A stretch of DNA of 64,000 nt from Phenylobacterium haematophilum (lineage in GTDB: Bacteria; Pseudomonadota; Alphaproteobacteria; Caulobacterales; Caulobacteraceae). This document shows, piece by piece, positions 24,139 through 35,823 of the stretch; position 1 is the first letter of the stretch, and every line of letters starts with the position of its first letter. Under the pieces are notes generated by a model. That model was not told the origin of the DNA, made no database searches, and saw nothing but the letters and a program-made list of their open reading frames with translations. Made by a program: the position numbers and the translations under genes. The stretch is from positions 761,768-825,767 of the forward strand of contig NZ_JACIDK010000002.1 of assembly GCF_014196295.1 (NCBI RefSeq), in the 5' to 3' direction.

Positions 24139-25569
24139 CTAGATGCTGGTGCCGCCCACCGTCAGGCCGGTGAGTTTCAACGACGGCTGGCCGACCCCGA
24201 CGGGCACGCTTTGGCCGGACTTGCCGCAGACGCCGACGCCGGCGTCGAAGTCGAAATCGTCGCCGATCATCGTCACCCGGGTCAGGGCCGAGGGGCCGTC
24301 GCCAATCAGGGTCGCGCCCTTGACCGGGGTGGTGATCTTGCCGTCCTCGATCAGGTAGGCCTCGGTGCACTGGAAGACGAACTTGCCGTTGGTGATGTCC
24401 ACCTGGCCGCCGCCGAAGTTGGCGCAGTAGAGCCCGCGCTTGGTCGAGGCGATCATCTCCTCGCGCTTGTGCTGGCCGCCCAGCATGGCGGTGTTGGTCA
24501 TTCGCGGCATCGGCATGTGGGCGTAGGACTGGCGCCGTCCGTTGCCGGTCGCCTCCATGCCCATCAGGCGCGCGCTCATCCGGTCGTGCATGTAGCCGAC
24601 CAGGATGCCGTCCTCGATCAGGATGGTGCGCTCGGTCGGGGTGCCTTCGTCGTCGACGGTCAGCGACCCGCGGCGGCCGGGCAGGGTGCCGTCGTCGAAG
24701 ACGGTGACGCCGGGGGCGGCGACGCGCTGGCCGATCTTGCCCGAGAACGCCGAGGTGCCCTTGCGGTTGAAGTCGCCCTCCAGTCCATGGCCGACGGCCT
24801 CGTGCAGGAGCACGCCGTTCCAGCCGGGGCCGAGAACCACGTCCATCTCACCGGCCGGGCAGGGGACGGCGTCGAGGTTGACCAGCGCCTGGCGGATGGC
24901 CTCGTCTGCCTGCGACTGCCACTTGTCGGGCGCGATCCAGGCGTCGAAGCCGGCGCGGCCGCCGGCGCCCGAATAGCCGCTCTCGCGCTTGCCGTCCTTC
25001 TCCATGGTGACCTGCACGTTGACGCGGCAGAGCGGGCGGACGTCGCGGATCAGCCGGCCGTCGGCGCGCAGGATCTCGACGATCCGCCGCTCGCCGGCGA
25101 TGCTGGCCATCACCTGGACGACGCGCGGATCTCGCGCCCGCACCCAGGCGTCGATCTCCTGCAGCAAAGCGACCTTGTCCCCGAAGGCGGGCGAGGCGGT
25201 GGGATCGTCCTCCCCATAGAGCTTGGTGTTGGTGGCGCGCGGGCCCTCGGCCGACACGCCGGAATAGCCGCGCTTGGCCAGCGAGGACGACGAGGCCGCA
25301 CGCCTGATCGCCGCCTCTGAGACCTCGCTGGAGTGCGAGTAGCCGGCCGTCTCCCCAGCGACGACCCGCAGGCCGAAACCTTCGGACGAATCATACGACG
25401 CCGATTTCAGCCGTCCGTCATCGAACAGGAACGCTTCGCTCTCGGATCGCTCGACGAACAACTCGCCGTCGTCGGCGCCGGCCAGGGCCTCGCCGAGGAT
25501 CTCGCGCGCGCGTTCGGGGGAGACTCCGACGGAATCGAGAATCGAGGCGGCGGGGGCGAGGGCGTTCAT
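24139..25569 (-). CDS. tldD: TldD metalloprotease (microcin/DNA-gyrase-inhibitor processing family)
   Basis: A 476-residue TldD. The zinc motif HEAVGHGLEGD (about residue 255) fits the family HExxxH site, with the usual SAFSGKIGQRV and DDEGTPTERTILIEDG blocks after it and ANFGGGQVDI near the C-terminus. TldD pairs with TldE/PmbA to process peptides; no tldE is in this window. The ATG at 25569 is chosen because it yields the usual family length; the open frame extends 10 codons upstream from a TTG. Confidence 0.93.
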   Translation of the reverse strand: MNALAPAASILDSVGVSPERAREILGEALAGADDGELFVERSESEAFLFDDGRLKSASYDSSEGFGLRVVAGETAGYSHSSEVSEAAIRRAASSSSLAKRGYSGVSAEGPRATNTKLYGEDDPTASPAFGDKVALLQEIDAWVRARDPRVVQVMASIAGERRIVEILRADGRLIRDVRPLCRVNVQVTMEKDGKRESGYSGAGGRAGFDAWIAPDKWQSQADEAIRQALVNLDAVPCPAGEMDVVLGPGWNGVLLHEAVGHGLEGDFNRKGTSAFSGKIGQRVAAPGVTVFDDGTLPGRRGSLTVDDEGTPTERTILIEDGILVGYMHDRMSARLMGMEATGNGRRQSYAHMPMPRMTNTAMLGGQHKREEMIASTKRGLYCANFGGGQVDITNGKFVFQCTEAYLIEDGKITTPVKGATLIGDGPSALTRVTMIGDDFDFDAGVGVCGKSGQSVPVGVGQPSLKLTGLTVGGTSI

Positions 25570-25918
25570 CGTCGGATCTGCTTTCGGAAGGCGAGCCAAC
25601 AGAAATAGGGGCTCGCGCTGCGAACGTCACCCCAAACCGCTGGGCGGCCTTCGGCGCCATTGTGGAAACTCGCCGGCTTAACCTTCCGCGGTTATGCGAA
25701 AGCGGCCGTTTTCAGGCGCTAGCGAACGATCCGAAGCGTCTCCATGGCGAGACATTGCGCCATAGGGGGTCTTAGCGCCTTGGCAAGCTACGGGAGAGCG
25801 CGTATGCACCCCGGCTTAAGGGCGGGGCCTCGCGGTTTGCGCGGCGCTACGCCTTGATTCAGTCGGCGGGGGCGATCGTCTTTCGCGAGGCGCGGCCGGC
25901 CAAGCAGACCGAGGGGAC
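25570..25918. other. intergenic region between tldD and the cytochrome oxidase operon
   Basis: About 350 bases, GC-rich, holding the divergent promoters of tldD and ctaC. A short frame (ATG at 25804, stop at 25855-25857, 17 codons) with GGGAGAG ahead is a possible leader peptide but has no other support. I see no confident promoter, terminator or RNA gene. Confidence 0.5.
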
Positions 25919-28590
<2,672 letters not shown>

Positions 28591-28615
28591 GTCCGGCTCG
28601 CCAAAGACCTCTGTG

Positions 28616-28659
28616 GGGCGCGGGCTGGGACATTCCAGCGCGCGCCCTTCGGTCGTTTT
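28616..28659 (+). terminator. hairpin between ctaD and ctaB (possible attenuator)
   Basis: GGGCGCG and CTGG (28616-28628) pair with CCAG and CGCGCCC (28635-28647), separated by a 2x2 internal loop and a 6-base apical loop. A weak T-rich stretch with TTTT at 28656-28659 follows. It may reduce readthrough from the structural ctaCD genes into the assembly genes. Confidence 0.5.
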
Positions 28660-28671
28660 GAGAGTATTGTG

Positions 28672-29643
28672 ATGGCCATGTCGCCAGCCGTTCCACGCTC
28701 CAGCGCGCCCCCGCGGTGGCAGGACTATGTCCAGCTGCTGAAGCCGCGGGTCATGTCGCTGGTCATCTTCACCGCGATCACCGGGCTGATCTGCGCCAAC
28801 GCGCCGATCAATCCAGTGCTGGCCGGCGTCGCGATCTTCTGCATCGCCGTCGGGGCGGGCGCGTCGGCCGCGTTCAACATGTGGTACGACGCCGACATCG
28901 ACGCCAAGATGCGCCGCACCCGCGCGCGCCCGGTGCCGGCCGGCAAGGTGCAAGGCGCCGACGCCCTGGCCATGGGCGTGGTCCTGTCGCTGTTCTCGGT
29001 GATGCTGCTGGGAATGACGACCAACTGGCTGGCCGCGGGCCTGCTGGCCTTCACCATCTTCTTCTACGCGGTCGTCTACACGATGTGGCTGAAGCGCTCG
29101 ACGCCTCAGAACATCGTCATCGGCGGCTTGGCCGGCGCCTTGCCGCCGGTGATCGGCTGGGCGGCGGCGACGGGAACCGCGCCGCTGAACGCCTGGCTGC
29201 TCTGCGCGATCATCTTCATGTGGACCCCCCCGCACTTCTGGGCGCTCTCGCTCTACACCAGCGAGGACTACCAGAAGGCCGGGGTGCCGATGATGCCGGT
29301 CACCGCGGGCGCGGCCTCCACCCGCAAGCAGATTCTGATCTACAGCCTGCTGTTCGTGCCGCTGTGCATCGTCCCGGCCTTCACGGGCCTGGGCGGCATG
29401 ACCTATCTGGCGGTCGCGGCCCTGGGGGGCCTGGTGTTCCTCATGCTCGCCTGGCGCGTCTTCCGCAGCCGGGCCGGCGAGACCGGCGGCCAGCGCAACG
29501 ACGACGGCCTCTATGACGTGAAGGCCAGCTCCAAGGACGCGCGCAATCTCTTCGCGTTCTCGATCCTGTATCTGACCCTTCTGTTCGCCACCCTGCTGGC
29601 CGAGCACCTGCTCGACCTGCCCGCCGTCGGAGTATTCTCGTGA
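28672..29643 (+). CDS. ctaB: protoheme IX farnesyltransferase (heme O synthase)
   Basis: A 323-residue UbiA-superfamily enzyme that adds the farnesyl group to heme B in the first step to heme [22 protein letters not shown] is the first Asp motif, [12 protein letters not shown] and the later [16 protein letters not shown] are diagnostic of CtaB/COX10. About eight to nine membrane helices are present. Two ATGs and one GTG sit within ten bases; the ATG at 28672 has GAGAG at a fair distance. It lies between ctaD and the small ctaF-like gene, with a four-base overlap with the latter. Confidence 0.95.
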   Translation: MAMSPAVPRSSAPPRWQDYVQLLKPRVMSLVIFTAITGLICANAPINPVLAGVAIFCIAVGAGASAAFNMWYDADIDAKMRRTRARPVPAGKVQGADALAMGVVLSLFSVMLLGMTTNWLAAGLLAFTIFFYAVVYTMWLKRSTPQNIVIGGLAGALPPVIGWAAATGTAPLNAWLLCAIIFMWTPPHFWALSLYTSEDYQKAGVPMMPVTAGAASTRKQILIYSLLFVPLCIVPAFTGLGGMTYLAVAALGGLVFLMLAWRVFRSRAGETGGQRNDDGLYDVKASSKDARNLFAFSILYLTLLFATLLAEHLLDLPAVGVFS

Positions 29644-29792
29644 GCGAGCCCACCCCAGATCCGACCGTCGAAGCCCGCGCCCGCCGGGGCCGCAATATCG
29701 CATTGGCGCTGGGCCTGGTCCTGTTCGTCGTCCTGGTCTTCGTAGTGACCATAGTCCGCCTGGGAGGCAGTGTTGGCCACCGGCCCTTCTAA
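29640..29792 (+). CDS. ctaF: small CtaF/CoxF-like membrane protein
   Basis: A 50-residue protein begun by GTG that overlaps the ctaB stop (GTGA). It has a charged N-terminus and one membrane helix ([24 protein letters not shown]), followed by a short tail (GSVGHRPF). Such a small protein between ctaB and ctaG is usual in alphaproteobacterial cta operons, where it is called CoxF or CtaF; its role is not well defined. It is easily missed by gene finders. Its end overlaps the start of ctaG by 23 bases. Confidence 0.75.
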   Translation: MSEPTPDPTVEARARRGRNIALALGLVLFVVLVFVVTIVRLGGSVGHRPF

Positions 29793-30411
29793 GCCCGAGC
29801 GCTCGCCGCTCCAGAAGCGCAACCGCAAGGTCGCCCTGATCGCAGCCGGCGGCTTCGTCGCCATGGTCGGCGCCGCCTTTGCTTCGGTGCCGCTCTACAA
29901 GGCCTTCTGTCAGGTCACTGGCTTCGACGGCACCGTCCGCAAGGCTGAGGCCGCGCCGGACAGGGCGCTCGATCGCAAGCTGACGATTCGCTTCGACGCC
30001 AACATCCGCGAACTGCCCTGGACCTTCACCGCCGAGCAGGTGACCCAGGAGGTCAAGATCGGCCAGACAGGGCTCGCCTTCTTCAAGGTGACCAACAACA
30101 GCGACCAGCCGCAGACCGGCCGTGCCATCTACAACGTCGTGCCCGAATCGGCCGGCGCCTATTTCCAGAAGCTCGAGTGCTTCTGCTTCTCGGACCAGAC
30201 GATTCCGCCGAAGACGACCATCGAATTCCCGGTCGTCTACTTCGTCGATCCGAAGTTCGCGGACGACTTCGAGACCAAGGGCAAGGGCGAAGTGACCTTG
30301 TCGTACACCTTCTTCCCGTCTGTGGAAGCCGCGCGCGCCGAGAAACGCGCCGACGCCACGGCGGCAAAGCACTCTTCCGCCCTTGGCGTACCGGCCAAGG
30401 CGGGGCTATAG
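29770..30411 (+). CDS. ctaG: cytochrome c oxidase assembly protein CtaG (CuB insertion)
   Basis: A 213-residue membrane-anchored copper chaperone (COX11 family). One N-terminal helix (VALIAAGGFVAMVGAAFASV) is followed by PLYKAFCQVTGFDGT and the copper-binding FCFS motif in KLECFCFSDQTIPP, with NVVPESAGAYF and FFPSVEAARA typical of the family. It delivers copper to the CuB site of subunit I. The start is unclear: GTG at 29770 or TTG at 29773, both just behind a GGGAGG SD. Confidence 0.94.
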   Translation: MLATGPSKPERSPLQKRNRKVALIAAGGFVAMVGAAFASVPLYKAFCQVTGFDGTVRKAEAAPDRALDRKLTIRFDANIRELPWTFTAEQVTQEVKIGQTGLAFFKVTNNSDQPQTGRAIYNVVPESAGAYFQKLECFCFSDQTIPPKTTIEFPVVYFVDPKFADDFETKGKGEVTLSYTFFPSVEAARAEKRADATAAKHSSALGVPAKAGL

Positions 30412-30485
30412 CACACGCGAATTGTCATTCGCCGGCCCGAGAGAGGGGCAGGCGTCTGTGAGATCTGAGAGGGGTTAGGACCGAT

Positions 30486-31361
30486 ATGGCCCACGGCGAA
30501 GTTAAGCACGACTACCACCTGCTGCCGCCCAGCCCATGGCCGTTGGTCGGATCGCTGTCCGCGACGGTGATGGCGATCGGCGGGGTCATCTGGATGAAGG
30601 GCATGTTCGGCCTTCCAGAAGGCTTCCCGTGGGTGTTCTTCGCTGGCCTGGCCGGCGTGCTCTACACCATGTGGGGCTGGTGGTCGGATGTGATCAAGGA
30701 ATCGAAGGCGGGCGACCACACCCCCGTCGTCTCGATCGGCCTGCGCTATGGCATGATCATGTTCATCGCTTCCGAAGTGATGTTCTTCGTCGCCTGGTTC
30801 TGGATCTTCTTCGAGATGGCCCTGTTCCACGGCCACCGGACCCTGTCTTCGATCGAGGAAGTCCGCCTGGCCTGGGCCACCTGGCCGCCGGCCGGCATCG
30901 AGACGGTTCCGGCCTGGAACCTGCCGCTGCTCAACACCCTGATCCTGCTGCTGTCGGGCACCACCGTGACCTGGGCGCACCATGCGCTGCAGCAAGGCGA
31001 CCGCAAGGGCACCAAGATCGGCCTGATGCTGACCATCGCCCTCGGCGCGGTCTTCACCATGGTGCAGGTCTACGAGTACCACCACATCCTCGAGCACAAG
31101 TACTTCTTCGGCGGCGAGGGCGCTGAGCACTCGGGCCTGTATGGCTCGTCGTTCTTCATGGCGACCGGCTTCCACGGCTTCCACGTTCTCATCGGGACGA
31201 TCTTCCTGGCCGTCTGCCTGATCCGCCTGCTGCGTGGCGGCATGACCCCGCAGAAGCACTTCGGCTTCGAAGCCGCCGCCTGGTACTGGCACTTCGTCGA
31301 CGTCGTCTGGCTCTTCCTGTTCGCCTTCATCTACGTGGTGTTCGGCGGGGCGGGCCACTAA
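30486..31361 (+). CDS. ctaE: cytochrome c oxidase subunit III
   Basis: A 291-residue subunit III with seven membrane helices. [36 protein letters not shown] and [18 protein letters not shown], then [13 protein letters not shown] are classical landmarks. The ATG follows TTAGGACCGAT. It closes the set of core oxidase subunits, with 74 bases after ctaG; the DUF983 gene begins 11 bases later. Confidence 0.96.
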   Translation: MAHGEVKHDYHLLPPSPWPLVGSLSATVMAIGGVIWMKGMFGLPEGFPWVFFAGLAGVLYTMWGWWSDVIKESKAGDHTPVVSIGLRYGMIMFIASEVMFFVAWFWIFFEMALFHGHRTLSSIEEVRLAWATWPPAGIETVPAWNLPLLNTLILLLSGTTVTWAHHALQQGDRKGTKIGLMLTIALGAVFTMVQVYEYHHILEHKYFFGGEGAEHSGLYGSSFFMATGFHGFHVLIGTIFLAVCLIRLLRGGMTPQKHFGFEAAAWYWHFVDVVWLFLFAFIYVVFGGAGH

Positions 31362-31372
31362 GGCCCGCCGAT

Positions 31373-31729
31373 ATGGACAGCCCCAATCCGTTGCTGGCGG
31401 GCCTTCGCGGCCGCTGCCCGAACTGTGGCGAGGGGCGTCTGTTTATAGGCTTCCTGACCGTAGCCCCCGCCTGCGAGCGGTGCGGCTACGATCTGGCCAA
31501 GGCGGACTCTGGAGATGGTCCCGCGGTTTTCGTGATCCTGATCGCGGGCTTCCTCTGCGCCTTCGCCCTGCTCTTTACAGAGCTGACGTTCTCGCCCCCG
31601 ATCTGGGTGCATTTCGTCATCTTCCTCCCCCTGACGCTTCTCGTGTGCCTCGGGCTGCTGCGCCCGCTGAAGGGCCTCATGCTGGCGGCCCAGTTCGCCA
31701 ACAAGGCTTCGGAAGCCCGCCATGACTGA
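31373..31729 (+). CDS. DUF983 zinc-ribbon membrane protein
   Basis: A 118-residue protein with an N-terminal zinc ribbon (CPNCGEGRLF, CERCGYDL) and two or so transmembrane helices (VFVILIAGFLCAFALLFTEL and FVIFLPLTLLVCLGLL). DUF983 proteins are routinely found in cta operons next to subunit III and SURF1; their role is not known but association with oxidase assembly is likely. Its stop overlaps the SURF1 start by eight bases. Confidence 0.87.
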   Translation: MDSPNPLLAGLRGRCPNCGEGRLFIGFLTVAPACERCGYDLAKADSGDGPAVFVILIAGFLCAFALLFTELTFSPPIWVHFVIFLPLTLLVCLGLLRPLKGLMLAAQFANKASEARHD

Positions 31730-32447
31730 TCGCGCCCGGCGCTTCCCAGTCGGTTTGACGTTGGCGACCGCGATCTCCCTCGCCATCTTGATCGGCCTGG
31801 GAAGCTGGCAGATGCAGCGCCTCCACTGGAAGGAGGCCCTGCTCGACCGCGTCGCCGCCTTGCAGGCCGCTCCAGCCACCAGCGGCGAGGCGGCGCTGGA
31901 GCGAATGGCCGCCGGAGCCGATCTCGATTTCACCCGGATCCGGCTCATGTGTCCGGGCCTGCGCAGCGCGCCCTATCTCGAGCTGTATTCCGTCCGTGAA
32001 GGGAAGGCCGGCTCGCGGCTCATCTCGGCCTGCCGCGTGGCCGGCGGCCGTTACCAAAGCATCCTCGTCGACCGCGGCTTCGTACGTGATGACGTTTCGG
32101 CCCGCCCGCGGGTGAACGTCTCGGACCTAGCCCCCGTCGAGGTTGTCGGAGTGTTGCGCGTCCCCGAGCCCGGCAACCGATTCAGCCCCTCCAACGACGC
32201 GAGTGGCAATCGCTGGTATGTCCGCGACGTCGCCGCCATGGCTCAGGCACTGAAGGTCGACGCTCCGGCGCCGCTGTTCCTGATGGCTGAAACCTCGTCC
32301 AACCCCGAGTGGCAGGCGCTGAATCCTGCCCCGTTGCCGGCGGAGATATCCAACCGTCACCTCGAATACGCCCTGACCTGGTTCGGCCTTGCCGCCGCCC
32401 TGGTCGGCGTCTATGCCGCCATGCTCTGGCGCAAGTGGAAGTCCTGA
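31722..32447 (+). CDS. SURF1-family oxidase assembly protein
   Basis: A 241-residue SURF1/Shy1 protein with an N-terminal and a C-terminal membrane helix enclosing a periplasmic domain. LGSWQMQRLHWKEALL, the VDRGFV loop and NRHLEYALTWFGLA are strongly conserved. SURF1 aids heme a insertion into subunit I. It closes the oxidase gene set and overlaps thrC by one base (TGATG), which ties amino-acid synthesis to the operon's end transcriptionally. Confidence 0.93.
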   Translation: MTDRARRFPVGLTLATAISLAILIGLGSWQMQRLHWKEALLDRVAALQAAPATSGEAALERMAAGADLDFTRIRLMCPGLRSAPYLELYSVREGKAGSRLISACRVAGGRYQSILVDRGFVRDDVSARPRVNVSDLAPVEVVGVLRVPEPGNRFSPSNDASGNRWYVRDVAAMAQALKVDAPAPLFLMAETSSNPEWQALNPAPLPAEISNRHLEYALTWFGLAAALVGVYAAMLWRKWKS

Positions 32448-33841
32448 TGCGGTACGTCTCTACGCGGGGGCAATCGCCCTCGGTCGGCTTTGTCGATGCG
32501 GTCCTCGCGGGCCTGGCCCCGGACGGCGGGCTCTATGTCCCGCAGGAGTGGCCGAGCTTCACGCGCGACGAGATCTCCGCGTTCGCCGGCCGACCCTACG
32601 CCGAAGTCGCCACCGCGGTGCTGGCCAAGTTCGTCGGCGATGAGATCGATCGCGAGACCCTCGGCGAGATGTGCGCCGAGGCCTATGCCAGCTTCACCCA
32701 CGCCGCGGTCGTGCCGGTGCGCCAGATCGCGCCGGGCGGGTTCATCGCCGAGCTGTTCCATGGCCCCAGCCTGGCCTTCAAGGACGTGGCGATGCAGCTG
32801 CTGGCTCGCCTGTCGGACCACGTCCTGGGTCAGCAGAAGCGTACCCAGACCATTCTATGCGCCACGTCGGGCGACACCGGCGGCGCGGCGGTCGAGGCCT
32901 TCCGCGGCCGCGACAACACCAAGATCGTCGTGATGTTCCCGGACGGTCGGATCTCCGAGGTCCAGCGCCGCTTCATGACCACGGCCGAGGAGGCCAACGT
33001 CCGCTGCGTGGCCGTGGACGGAGACTTCGACGACTGCCAAGCGATCCTCAAGACCTCGCTCTCCGACGCCTCGCTGAAGCAGTCGGTGGGCCTGTCGGCG
33101 GTCAACTCGATCAACTTCGCGCGCATTGTCGCCCAGAGCGTCTACTACTTCACTTCCGCTGTGGCGCTGGGCGCGCCGCACCGCCCGGTCTCCTTCGCGG
33201 TGCCCTCCGGCAACTTCGGCGACGGGTTCGCCGGCTATGTCGCCAAGCGCATGGGCCTGCCCATCGACCGCATCATTGTGGCGACGAACTCCAACGACAT
33301 CCTGGCGCGCGCCTTCGAGGACGGCCGCTATGTCCGCGGCGTAACCGCCCCGACCCAGTCGCCGGCCATGGACATCCAGTCGGCCTCGAACTTCGAGCGC
33401 CTGTATTTCGAGTGCGTGCGCCGCGACGGCGTCGAGACGGCCCGCGCCTTCGCCGCCTTCGCCGAGACCGGCGGCGTCGACATTCCGCCGCAGGCCCTGG
33501 CCGCCATGCGAGAGACCTTCAGAGGCGTTTCAGTGGGCGAGGGCGACACCACCCGCACCATCGTCGCCACGCTGCGTGAGACCGGCGAAATGATCGATCC
33601 GCACACCGCGGTCGGCGTCTCCGGCATGCAGCGCGCCCGCGGCTCGACCACCGCGCCGATCGTCGTGCTCTCCACCGCCCACCCGGCCAAGTTCCCGGAA
33701 ACGGTCGAGGCCGCCACCGGCGAGACCCCCGTGATGCCGCGCACCGCGGCGCACCTCGCCGGCAAGCCCGAGCGGTTCGACCGCCTGCCGGCTGACGCCG
33801 AGACCATCAAGGCCTATGTCAGGGCCTTTGCGGAAGGCTGA
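32447..33841 (+). CDS. thrC: threonine synthase
   Basis: A 464-residue PLP enzyme converting O-phosphohomoserine to threonine. The N-terminal MRYVSTRGQ, DGGLYVP and the PLP lysine in FHGPSLAFKDVAMQ (about residue 107) are diagnostic, as are LCATSGDTGGAAVEAF and AVPSGNFGDGFAGYVAKRMG. The start ATG shares its A with the SURF1 stop codon (TGATG). The homoserine kinase gene thrB lies 27 kb away in this window rather than next to thrC. Its 3' end overlaps the M16 peptidase start by 26 bases. Confidence 0.96.
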   Translation: MRYVSTRGQSPSVGFVDAVLAGLAPDGGLYVPQEWPSFTRDEISAFAGRPYAEVATAVLAKFVGDEIDRETLGEMCAEAYASFTHAAVVPVRQIAPGGFIAELFHGPSLAFKDVAMQLLARLSDHVLGQQKRTQTILCATSGDTGGAAVEAFRGRDNTKIVVMFPDGRISEVQRRFMTTAEEANVRCVAVDGDFDDCQAILKTSLSDASLKQSVGLSAVNSINFARIVAQSVYYFTSAVALGAPHRPVSFAVPSGNFGDGFAGYVAKRMGLPIDRIIVATNSNDILARAFEDGRYVRGVTAPTQSPAMDIQSASNFERLYFECVRRDGVETARAFAAFAETGGVDIPPQALAAMRETFRGVSVGEGDTTRTIVATLRETGEMIDPHTAVGVSGMQRARGSTTAPIVVLSTAHPAKFPETVEAATGETPVMPRTAAHLAGKPERFDRLPADAETIKAYVRAFAEG

Positions 33842-35105
33842 GGCTCTGCCCAACATCCATACCCTGAAGAATGGGGTCCGGGTCGTCTGCGACCCGATCG
33901 ACGGTCTTGAGACCCTGGCGCTGTCGGTGGTCGCCGGCCGCGGCGCGCGCTCGGAGGACGAGGCCCGGTCCGGCTGGTCGCATCTGCTCGAGCACATGGT
34001 GTTCAAGGGCGCCGGCGATCGTTCGGCCCGCGACATCGTCGAGGTGGTTGAGGCCGAGGGCGGCCAGATCAACGCCGCCACCGGCTATGAGCGCACCAGC
34101 TTCCAGATCCGCGCCCTGAAGGGCGGGTTGGACCTGGGCAGCGCCGTGGTCGCCGATCTCGTGCAGCGCCCGACCATGGACGCCGGAGACCTCGCCCGCG
34201 AGATCCAGGTCGTCGGTCAGGAGATCGCCGAGGCCGCCGACACCCCCGACGACCACGTGTTCGAGATGGCCCAGGACGCCGCCTTCAACGGTCAGCCGTT
34301 GGGACGCCCGATCCTCGGCACCGATGAGTCCATCGGCCGGGCCGATCCTGCCGCCCTCGCGGCCTGGCGCAGCGAACTCTACGCCCCCGACGGCCTGGTG
34401 ATCTGCGCGTCCGGCGCTGTCGACGAGGACGAACTGCTGGCCTTGGCCGAGCGCGACTTCGGCGGCGCGGCGGGACAGGGCGCGAGCAAGCCGGTCCCGG
34501 CCGCCTTCGTCGGCGGCGTGCGCGCCACGCCCAAGGCGCTGGAGCAGGCCAATCTCGTTTTCCTGTTGCCGGCGGTCGGCGTACGCAGCGAGGCCTACTT
34601 CGCCCTGCGGCTCTATGCCGAAATCCTCGGAGGCGGCATGGCCTCGCGACTGTTCCAGGAGGCGCGCGAGAAGCGCGGCCTGGCCTATGCTGTCGACGCC
34701 TATTCCGAGACCTATGCCGACACGGGCGTTATGGGTGTCTTCGCCGGCTGCGCGGCCAAGGACTCCGTCGAGCTGGCAAAGGTGGCGGCCGAGGAAATCA
34801 AGGGCATGGCCGCCGGCGTGCAGGGCGCCGAGCTGGCTCGCGCCAAGGCGCAGCTGAAGGCCTCGATGTTCATGGCGCGCGAGCAGCCGCTGTCGCGGGC
34901 CGAGCAGGCCGCCGCTCAGGTGCTGCTGTTCGACCGCACCTTGCCGCCGGGCGAATTGGCCGCCCAGATCGACGCTGTGGAAGCTGCCGACATCGCCCGT
35001 CTTGGCGCGCAGATGCTGGCCCCCGGCGCGGCCGCGGCGAGCATCCTCGGCCCCAAGAGCGCGATGAAGGCCGGCGAGGCCTTTCAGCGGGCGCTGTTCG
35101 GTTAG
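33816..35105 (+). CDS. M16-family zinc peptidase (mitochondrial-processing-peptidase-like)
   Basis: A 429-residue pitrilysin-family member. The inverted zinc motif HLLEH is in WSHLLEHMVFKG (about residue 49), with the distal Glu in AATGYERTSF. The second half-domain with LRLYAEILGGGMASRLFQEAREKRGLAYAVDAYSE is standard for MPP/PqqL-type subunits. It is therefore likely to be an active peptidase. The ATG at 33816 overlaps the thrC end and no other reasonable start precedes the homologous region. Confidence 0.93.
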   Translation: MSGPLRKAEALPNIHTLKNGVRVVCDPIDGLETLALSVVAGRGARSEDEARSGWSHLLEHMVFKGAGDRSARDIVEVVEAEGGQINAATGYERTSFQIRALKGGLDLGSAVVADLVQRPTMDAGDLAREIQVVGQEIAEAADTPDDHVFEMAQDAAFNGQPLGRPILGTDESIGRADPAALAAWRSELYAPDGLVICASGAVDEDELLALAERDFGGAAGQGASKPVPAAFVGGVRATPKALEQANLVFLLPAVGVRSEAYFALRLYAEILGGGMASRLFQEAREKRGLAYAVDAYSETYADTGVMGVFAGCAAKDSVELAKVAAEEIKGMAAGVQGAELARAKAQLKASMFMAREQPLSRAEQAAAQVLLFDRTLPPGELAAQIDAVEAADIARLGAQMLAPGAAAASILGPKSAMKAGEAFQRALFG

Positions 35106-35152
35106 CACCGGCCGGTCTTGACGGATTCCGCGCATCCCGCGACGTTCCGCCC

Positions 35153-35764
35153 ATGGCCTTATTGGACTGGATCGCGCCGGAGAGCGGCCTTCGTATCGAG
35201 GGCGACGGCGTACGCCTGCGCCCGCCGCGGGCGGCCGACTTCGCCGAGTGGCGGGAGTTGCGGGCGCAGTCCAAGGAATTCCTACAGCCGTGGGAGCCGA
35301 CCTGGCCGGCCGACGACCTGACCCGTGCGGCCTTCCGCCGCAGGCTCACCGCCTATGCGCGTGACCGCGAGGCCGGCACCGCCTATCCATTTTTCGTCTT
35401 CCGCACCCGAGACGACGCCCTCACCGGCGGCATCACGCTGTCCAACGTCCGGCGCGGTGTCGCGCAGATGGGATCGATCGGCTACTGGTGCGGCCAACCC
35501 TTTGCTCGGCAAGGGCAAACGCTGGGCGCCGTGCGCGCCCTGACCGTCTTCGCCTTCCGCACCCTGGCCCTGCATCGTCTGGAGGCGGCCTGCCTGCCCA
35601 GCAACGAGCCGTCGCGGCGGCTCCTCAACCGTGCCGGGTTTCGGGAGGAAGGTCTCGCCCAGGCTTATCTGAAAATTAACGGCGTCTGGCGAGATCATGT
35701 GCTGTTCGGCCTTGTGTCCCCGCTGCGGGCGCACGAGGGCCCGGACGAAGGAGTGTCTGTTTAG
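35153..35764 (+). CDS. GNAT acetyltransferase, RimJ/RimL-like
   Basis: A 203-residue GNAT protein. Its IGYWCGQPFARQGQTLGAVRALTVFAFRTLALHRLEAACLPSNEPSRRLLNRAGFREEG contains the acetyl-CoA loop (QGQTLGAV) and the RimJ/RimL-type C-terminal signature. It probably acetylates a protein N-terminus or a small amine; substrate unknown. It lies between the M16 peptidase and the PdeA-like gene in the same direction. Confidence 0.9.
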   Translation: MALLDWIAPESGLRIEGDGVRLRPPRAADFAEWRELRAQSKEFLQPWEPTWPADDLTRAAFRRRLTAYARDREAGTAYPFFVFRTRDDALTGGITLSNVRRGVAQMGSIGYWCGQPFARQGQTLGAVRALTVFAFRTLALHRLEAACLPSNEPSRRLLNRAGFREEGLAQAYLKINGVWRDHVLFGLVSPLRAHEGPDEGVSV

Positions 35765-35823
35765 CGCTCGGCTGTCGTGGGCCGATCCGCTCTGCGGCGC
35801 GTTGGCCGGAATGTCTTGAGACG

